From Amycolatopsis anabasis (GTDB lineage Bacteria; Actinomycetota; Actinomycetes; Mycobacteriales; Pseudonocardiaceae): a stretch of 64,000 nt of DNA. Position numbers and translations under genes: made by a program. Positions within the stretch are counted from its first letter, which is position 1, and every line of letters starts with the position of its first letter. The notes below the pieces were generated by a model. The model was given only the letters and a program-made list of their open reading frames with translations, was not told where the DNA came from and did not search any database. Below, piece after piece: positions 59,642 through 64,000 of the stretch. The DNA is taken from assembly GCF_009765355.1 (NCBI RefSeq), contig NZ_VTHK01000021.1:1-64000 (forward strand). The letters run 5' to 3'.

Positions 59642-60612
59642 AGGTCCTGGTAGTGGGCGGAACCGGGTTCATCGGACACCACATCGTCCGTGAGTTGCTG
59701 GCACACGAGCACAACGTCACGGTGCTGGTCCGCACCACGCCCACAAACCTCCCCGCCGCAGTAACCGTGCACACCGGCGACCTCAACGACCTGTCCGAGG
59801 AGAGACTCGATGCGATCGTTGCTGATCACAAGGGCATCGTCGTCGCATCGGCCGCCGCCGTGTACGCACCACGCGACACGAATATCACCACGTTCTTCCA
59901 CAACGCCAACGTCGCCCCGGTCGCCAGGCTGCTGGCCGCCGGGCGTCGCGCGCACTGCGACCGCGCCGTGATCCTCGGCAGCTTCTACGCCACACTGCAA
60001 CGCGAACACCCGGCACTCCGCCTCGCCGAACTCAGTCCTTACATTGCGAGCAGAATCGAACAAGCCGAAAACGCGCGCGACGCAGCCGGCGCAGAAATCT
60101 CCGTGGCCGTCCTCGAACTCCCCTACGTCGCGGGCACAACTCCAGGTCGGCAGTCACCTCTCGAGCCTCTGCTGCACAGCATGACCGTCGGTAACATCGG
60201 GCTGTTGGCCTACCCCGGCACCACAGCCGTCGTCACTGTCACACAGGCCGCACAAGCCGCCGTCGCGGCGCTGGACCGTCGCGCCAACGGCAACTACCCG
60301 ATCGTCACCACGAACGTTCCATGGGCGGACCTGCTTACCCGCCTCGCATCCGCGACAGGCCGCGCTCCCAAACGCATCTGGAGGCTCCACCCCCGAGCCG
60401 TCAAGCTACTGATCCGCATGGAAGACCTCCGCCAACGCCGACGAGGGCTCAGCATCGGTTTCGACCCAACGCAATGGAGCAATCTGCACACCAGCGCAAT
60501 GGCCCTCGACCCGGACATCGCCCGCACGGAACTGGGCATCAAACCTGACGACCTTGATCTGGCCCTCAGACACGCCGCGCCGACATCACAAGCCACCACG
60601 GAGCTAAGCTGA
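59638..60612 (+). CDS. NAD-dependent epimerase/dehydratase
   Basis: 324 residues, ATG overlapping the preceding stop by 4 nt, with AAGGAGG upstream. The Rossmann motif MKVLVVGGTGFIGHHIVREL is perfect. AAAVYAPRDTNITTFFHNAN and RAVILGSFYATLQREHPALR follow. In place of YxxxK, the Tyr lies in the LGSFYATL strand region, so it may not be a standard sugar epimerase. The C-terminus TARTELGIKPDDLDLALRHA-like tail is typical. It is the fourth gene of the XRE-ImmA-MAB_1171c operon, which suggests a functional link. Confidence 0.87.
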   Translation: MKVLVVGGTGFIGHHIVRELLAHEHNVTVLVRTTPTNLPAAVTVHTGDLNDLSEERLDAIVADHKGIVVASAAAVYAPRDTNITTFFHNANVAPVARLLAAGRRAHCDRAVILGSFYATLQREHPALRLAELSPYIASRIEQAENARDAAGAEISVAVLELPYVAGTTPGRQSPLEPLLHSMTVGNIGLLAYPGTTAVVTVTQAAQAAVAALDRRANGNYPIVTTNVPWADLLTRLASATGRAPKRIWRLHPRAVKLLIRMEDLRQRRRGLSIGFDPTQWSNLHTSAMALDPDIARTELGIKPDDLDLALRHAAPTSQATTELS

Positions 60613-60689
60613 TGTCATGGTCTCACGCGCGATGTCGTGGAGATGTCCTGCATGACATCGTGTTGAGATTCGTTCCGGCGCAGGTACTT

Positions 60690-61565
60690 TCACACGCTGT
60701 CGGTGAGGATCTCGGCGATGACGTGGCGGGAGTTGGCGGCCAGTGCCGGGTTCGTGTGCTGGTAGTACGGCAGCTGGATCAGCGAGATCGACAGGGCCCA
60801 ACCTCGGCCGCGGTGCCAGGTGTCGTCGTCGGCTCCCAGTGCCTCGCGGAATGCCGGGCGGGCGAACGCGGGCAGCAGGTTCCACGCGACGATGAGGTCC
60901 ACGGTGGGGTCGCCGACGCCAGCAATGCTCCAGTCGATCACGGCAGTGAGGCGGCCGTCGTGGACCAGCAGGTTGCCGGGCGACAGGTCCGCGTGCGTCC
61001 AGGCGCGCCGACCGGACCACGCTGGAAGGCGCAATGCGTCCTGCCACACCGCGGTCACCGCGGCGGTGTCGATGAGCCCCTCCGACGCGGCAATCGCCGC
61101 CCTGGTCGGCTTGTCGCGCGTGGCCAGCGGCACACCACGGCTTGATGACGGGGCACCGGCCGGGTCGACCCGCCGCAGCGCGGTGATGAAGGCCGCGAGA
61201 TCCGCGGCCAGTTGCTCGGGTGAGGCGAGGTCGTCCACGGCCGGGTTGGCGCCCGGCAGCCACCGGCATACCGTCCACGGGTACGGATAGCCCTCCCCCG
61301 GCCCGCCGCACGCGACCGGCGTCGGCATCGCGACCGGCAGGTGCGGCGCCAGCAGCGGCACCCACTTCTGTTCCGCCGCAACACCTTTCGCCGCACCCGG
61401 GATGCGGGGAAGCCGCACAGCCAACTCGGCCCCCAGCCGGAACATCGCGTTGTCCGTGCCCGACGACGCCATCGGCTCGATCGGCAAGTCGGCCCAGGCC
61501 GGGAACTGTCCGGCCACCAACCGGCCCACGAGCGCCTCGTCGATGTCCACCTCGTCCGCATGCAT
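60690..61565 (-). CDS. Aminoglycoside phosphotransferase (APH)-family kinase
   Basis: 291 residues from ATG 61565. The kinase-like fold shows DNAMFRLGAELAVRLPRIPG (the Lys equivalent is replaced by Arg in AVRLPR), YPWTVCRWLPGANPAVDDLA (hinge), the Brenner motif WTHADLSPGNLLVHDGRLTA (HxDxxxxN) and VIDWSIAGVGDPTVDLIVAW (DxD). These match APH enzymes that phosphorylate hydroxyls of aminoglycosides or of other small molecules. It ends convergently with the epimerase, 77 nt apart. Resistance cannot be claimed from sequence alone. Confidence 0.9.
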   Translation of the reverse strand: MHADEVDIDEALVGRLVAGQFPAWADLPIEPMASSGTDNAMFRLGAELAVRLPRIPGAAKGVAAEQKWVPLLAPHLPVAMPTPVACGGPGEGYPYPWTVCRWLPGANPAVDDLASPEQLAADLAAFITALRRVDPAGAPSSSRGVPLATRDKPTRAAIAASEGLIDTAAVTAVWQDALRLPAWSGRRAWTHADLSPGNLLVHDGRLTAVIDWSIAGVGDPTVDLIVAWNLLPAFARPAFREALGADDDTWHRGRGWALSISLIQLPYYQHTNPALAANSRHVIAEILTDSV

Positions 61566-61740
61566 CCTCACGGTGACGATCATCCGCAGGCCGTCAACCG
61601 AGATACGGCACAAGAGACAAGATGCCAGCGCGATGGCAAATGGGCCTGTGCTGAGCTCAGGGCCGAGCTACCAAATCCACATCGTATGCGTGTCGGTCTC
61701 GGACAGCCGCCCAAACCGGTGCCCCCTGTCTCCTTCTCGG

Positions 61741-63966
61741 TCAATCTTCTCGGCGATCAGACAAGTGCTGGTTGGGTGTCTGTGCGCGGAGGGTGGCGCG
61801 TGCGCGGTCGAGTAGGTCTGCGGCGTTGCCGCCGAGGGCGTAGCGGGCCGCGTCGAGCGCCCCGATGGCCGCGGCCAGCGGGTCGGGATTGGTGGCGCGG
61901 TGCAGGGTCATCCACATCCAGTGGTGTTGCCCGTGCCCGCGCAACTGGGAAGTGCGGGCCAGGGTGTCCGCCTCCGGCCCCAGCCGACGAGCGGCGAGGC
62001 TGTCCGTGACCGCGGGATTCTCGGCAAGCCCGACGTGGACGGCGGCCTCGGTCGCGGCCTGCCAGGCCAACTCCCGCAGGGCCTGCTCGGGCAGGAACGC
62101 GAGCAGGTCGGTGTCTTCGCCGAGCGGTCCGTGCCCGGCGAATCGCCGAGCACCATCCGGCAGCCGCGCCTCGGGGTACAGTTCGGGCAAGTAGGGCAGG
62201 ATCCGGTAACCCACATCGGCCTCCACAAGCCGGTCCAAGTCTTCTGGGCGCAGGCGCAGCCCAGTGAACCGCTCCACGGCCACCAGGCCCTTTTCCACCC
62301 GATCGCGGTAGTTGCCCAGATCGAGCCCATCAAGCGCCGCCCGCACCTCGGGATCGTCGACGGGTTCGTCCTGCCCGAGCTCGAACCCAGCCAGAACGGC
62401 ACCGTCGCGAGCGAAGGACAGCCGGGTCACGGCGTTGACGTTCCAAAACATGCTCGCCGTCCGCCCCAGCCGCGACAACGGTTCCAGCACCGGCCGGTAC
62501 GACCCCTGGTAGCCGTTGAACTCCACCGCGAGCACCTTGTCCCCGACACGCAGCACGGACACCCACGGATCGATATCCATCTGCTCGGCCAACTCCCGCG
62601 CGGACACCGGGACGGCCGGATCGGCGCCGAACCCACGCAGCACCTCCTCAGGCGAGCCCGCCGCGACAGCGGTGACCGTCGCCGCGTCCGAAAGCCAACT
62701 CTTGCGAACCCACCGATAGCCCACCTGCGGCGGGATGTCGGTCGCGGGCACGGGTTCCCCGCGCAGGCGGTGCCCCAACCGGTCACCGCGCTTGTGCACG
62801 ACCTCCGGCCCCGCGGGTGCGGCCCACACCACCAGTTCGTAGCGCTCATCCTCCTCACCATCCCGGCCACACGCGTGCACCCGCACCCGATAATCACCAG
62901 GCCAGGGCGGGGTTAGCTCACGCAAGGAACCAGTGACAGCCTCGCCGGGCCCGCGGACCGAGGCGAAACCCTGTGCCGCGGTCCAGCTGACCTCGACCAC
63001 CTCGTCCCACCACTCCAACTCCACGGTGTCCGGCGGGTCAGCCAGCACCCGCACGTGCACCGCAAGGTGCCCCTCCGCCACACCGGTGCGGACCACCACC
63101 CCACCGGGCACCACCTCGACCAGCCCGTTACGGGAGAACTCCACCACACCGGGGAACGCGCCCTCGACCAACGCGAACCGGTGATCAGTCACGGCAACCG
63201 AACCCGCCGACGACCGCGGCAACAGGTACTCCGCCCGACGCTTGGCCAGCAACGCGCCTGCATAAGCCGGTGGCATCGGCAACCCGCGCAACAGCGCCAC
63301 AGCCGCACCCAGCGCGGCGCCGACCACCACCGGCGGCTCGGCCCCCAGCAACGGCACCTGAACCTGCCGCAACACCACCGCCGCGGTCACCACAGCCAAC
63401 GCGAGATGCACCGCCCCATGCCGCGCCGCGATCGCGGCCTCATCGCCGAGTTCCGGCACCGGGGCCTTCAGCAACGGGGCCACCACCTCATGCCGGGCCA
63501 ACTCCGCGACCAGCGCGGCGATCACCCCGGTGATCCCCGGACGCAACCGGTCGAGCGTGCTCACCGCATGCAGCGTCTCCCCACCCGAACCACCCATCAT
63601 GACCAGGCTGAACCCATGCGGGTTCTCTTCCGGGCCGACGTAGTCCCGCATCACCTGCGGAATGTCCAACGGCAGCACCGGCACGGTCAGCTCAAGCGCC
63701 CCGAGGAGTCGTTCGGCACGGACCTCCCCCAGCCACCGCAGATGACTGACCACCACCGACTCCCCCGGCTCCCGCCACGGCCGAGCCGGGACCGGACCGA
63801 ACCCAGCATCGAACCGATCCGCGACAGCTTCCGGAGCACCCAGCCTGCCCAGCGCGGCCGCAGGACCATACGGAACCCGCTCAAGCACCACCGGAAACAC
63901 CCCGGCAACCGCCCCCGCCACCGCATCCACCAACCCAGCCGGCAACTCCACGCGCGCCTCCTCCAC
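61741..63966 (-). CDS. Large protein of unknown function with DUF6461-like segment
   Basis: 741 residues from GTG 63966 (GGAGG 5 nt upstream), complete within the window. Residues 1-150 are soluble (VVLERVPYGPAAALGRLGAP, MMGGSGGETLHAVSTLDRLR). A hydrophobic region follows (VHLALAVVTAAVVLRQVQVP). A strand-rich middle contains AVHVRVLADPPDTVELEWWD. A C-terminal segment has SVLRVGDKVLAVEFNGYQGS and FWNVNAVTRLSFARDGAVLA, which resembles DUF6461. No enzyme motif is seen. The DUF6461 part often occurs in predicted actinobacterial polymorphic toxin or immunity proteins; this link is only a guess. Confidence 0.75.
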   Translation of the reverse strand: MEEARVELPAGLVDAVAGAVAGVFPVVLERVPYGPAAALGRLGAPEAVADRFDAGFGPVPARPWREPGESVVVSHLRWLGEVRAERLLGALELTVPVLPLDIPQVMRDYVGPEENPHGFSLVMMGGSGGETLHAVSTLDRLRPGITGVIAALVAELARHEVVAPLLKAPVPELGDEAAIAARHGAVHLALAVVTAAVVLRQVQVPLLGAEPPVVVGAALGAAVALLRGLPMPPAYAGALLAKRRAEYLLPRSSAGSVAVTDHRFALVEGAFPGVVEFSRNGLVEVVPGGVVVRTGVAEGHLAVHVRVLADPPDTVELEWWDEVVEVSWTAAQGFASVRGPGEAVTGSLRELTPPWPGDYRVRVHACGRDGEEDERYELVVWAAPAGPEVVHKRGDRLGHRLRGEPVPATDIPPQVGYRWVRKSWLSDAATVTAVAAGSPEEVLRGFGADPAVPVSARELAEQMDIDPWVSVLRVGDKVLAVEFNGYQGSYRPVLEPLSRLGRTASMFWNVNAVTRLSFARDGAVLAGFELGQDEPVDDPEVRAALDGLDLGNYRDRVEKGLVAVERFTGLRLRPEDLDRLVEADVGYRILPYLPELYPEARLPDGARRFAGHGPLGEDTDLLAFLPEQALRELAWQAATEAAVHVGLAENPAVTDSLAARRLGPEADTLARTSQLRGHGQHHWMWMTLHRATNPDPLAAAIGALDAARYALGGNAADLLDRARATLRAQTPNQHLSDRRED

Positions 63967-64000
63967 CGGGACCTCCGATCCACCGACGCCGCCGGCAACC

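Noticed and set aside
52359..61565. Aminoglycoside resistance cassette made of the AAC-like and APH-like genes
   Set aside because: They are 8 kb apart on opposite strands, with no integron or transposon features. Both families contain many enzymes with other substrates.
1..64000. tRNA genes, rRNA genes, CRISPR arrays and replication origins
   Set aside because: I looked for CCA-type cloverleaf ends, regularly spaced repeats and DnaA-box clusters and saw none convincing. A tRNAscan or CRISPR search would settle it.

Overview
This 64 kb window is high-GC DNA with strongly GC-biased third codon positions. It carries Lsr2, an AfsR-type SARP regulator, a lasso-peptide cluster, DUF1023 and DUF3558-like genes, and many small secreted proteins. 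Together these point to a filamentous actinomycete, most likely of the Pseudonocardiales (an Amycolatopsis-like relative); this is an inference from gene content. The region reads as accessory chromosome: single regulators paired with divergent enzymes or transporters, many gene fragments, and no ribosomal or core-biosynthetic blocks. No tRNA, rRNA, CRISPR array or intact insertion sequence was recognised.

Layout. 0-4 kb: a helix-turn-helix gene diverges from three uncharacterised genes across a perfect 19-bp inverted repeat. 4.6-9.4 kb: a PIMT-type methyltransferase of the kind often tied to RiPPs, a frameshifted DUF3558-like lipoprotein, a beta-lactamase-fold lipoprotein and an FkbM methyltransferase. 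9.4-12.5 kb: a LuxR/NarL two-component pair and a DUF1023 hydrolase. 12.7-17.4 kb: fragments (mIHF-like, secreted protein, VUT family), a class C serine hydrolase and Lsr2. 17.8-28 kb: an MFS exporter with a divergent, frameshifted LysR gene; an operon of MFS pump, SDR and MmyB-like regulator; MFS fragments; a MerB-like gene; a decayed dihydrodipicolinate synthase family gene. 28.4-32 kb: an intact three-subunit PaoABC-like molybdenum aldehyde oxidoreductase. 32-42 kb: small secreted proteins (I36-like and others), a DUF1330 protein, LysR, the large AfsR-like regulator, DUF3224 and an epimerase.

42.2-44.9 kb is the most informative locus: a four-gene lasso peptide operon on the minus strand (precursor A, cyclase C, PqqD-like RRE B1, transglutaminase-like protease B2). 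The predicted 15-residue core begins with Asn and fits a nine-residue Asn1-Asp9 ring with a tail resembling RES-701. No exporter gene is present. A secreted vanadium-haloperoxidase-like gene faces it divergently.

45-64 kb: AraC and LysE genes; a secreted subtilisin homologue that has lost its catalytic His and oxyanion Asn; an imine-reductase-like gene diverging from a MerR gene; a P450 fragment; a GNAT acetyltransferase; a TetR/NmrA-type pair around a double GTA-N5-TAC operator; an XRE - ImmA/IrrE peptidase - MAB_1171c-like membrane protein - epimerase operon; an APH-type kinase; and a 741-residue protein of unknown function.

Several otherwise well preserved genes are broken by single-nucleotide shifts (DUF3558-like, LysR, MAB_1171c-like, mIHF-like within a nine-G run). 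These may be true pseudogenes or sequence errors; the two cannot be told apart from the sequence alone.
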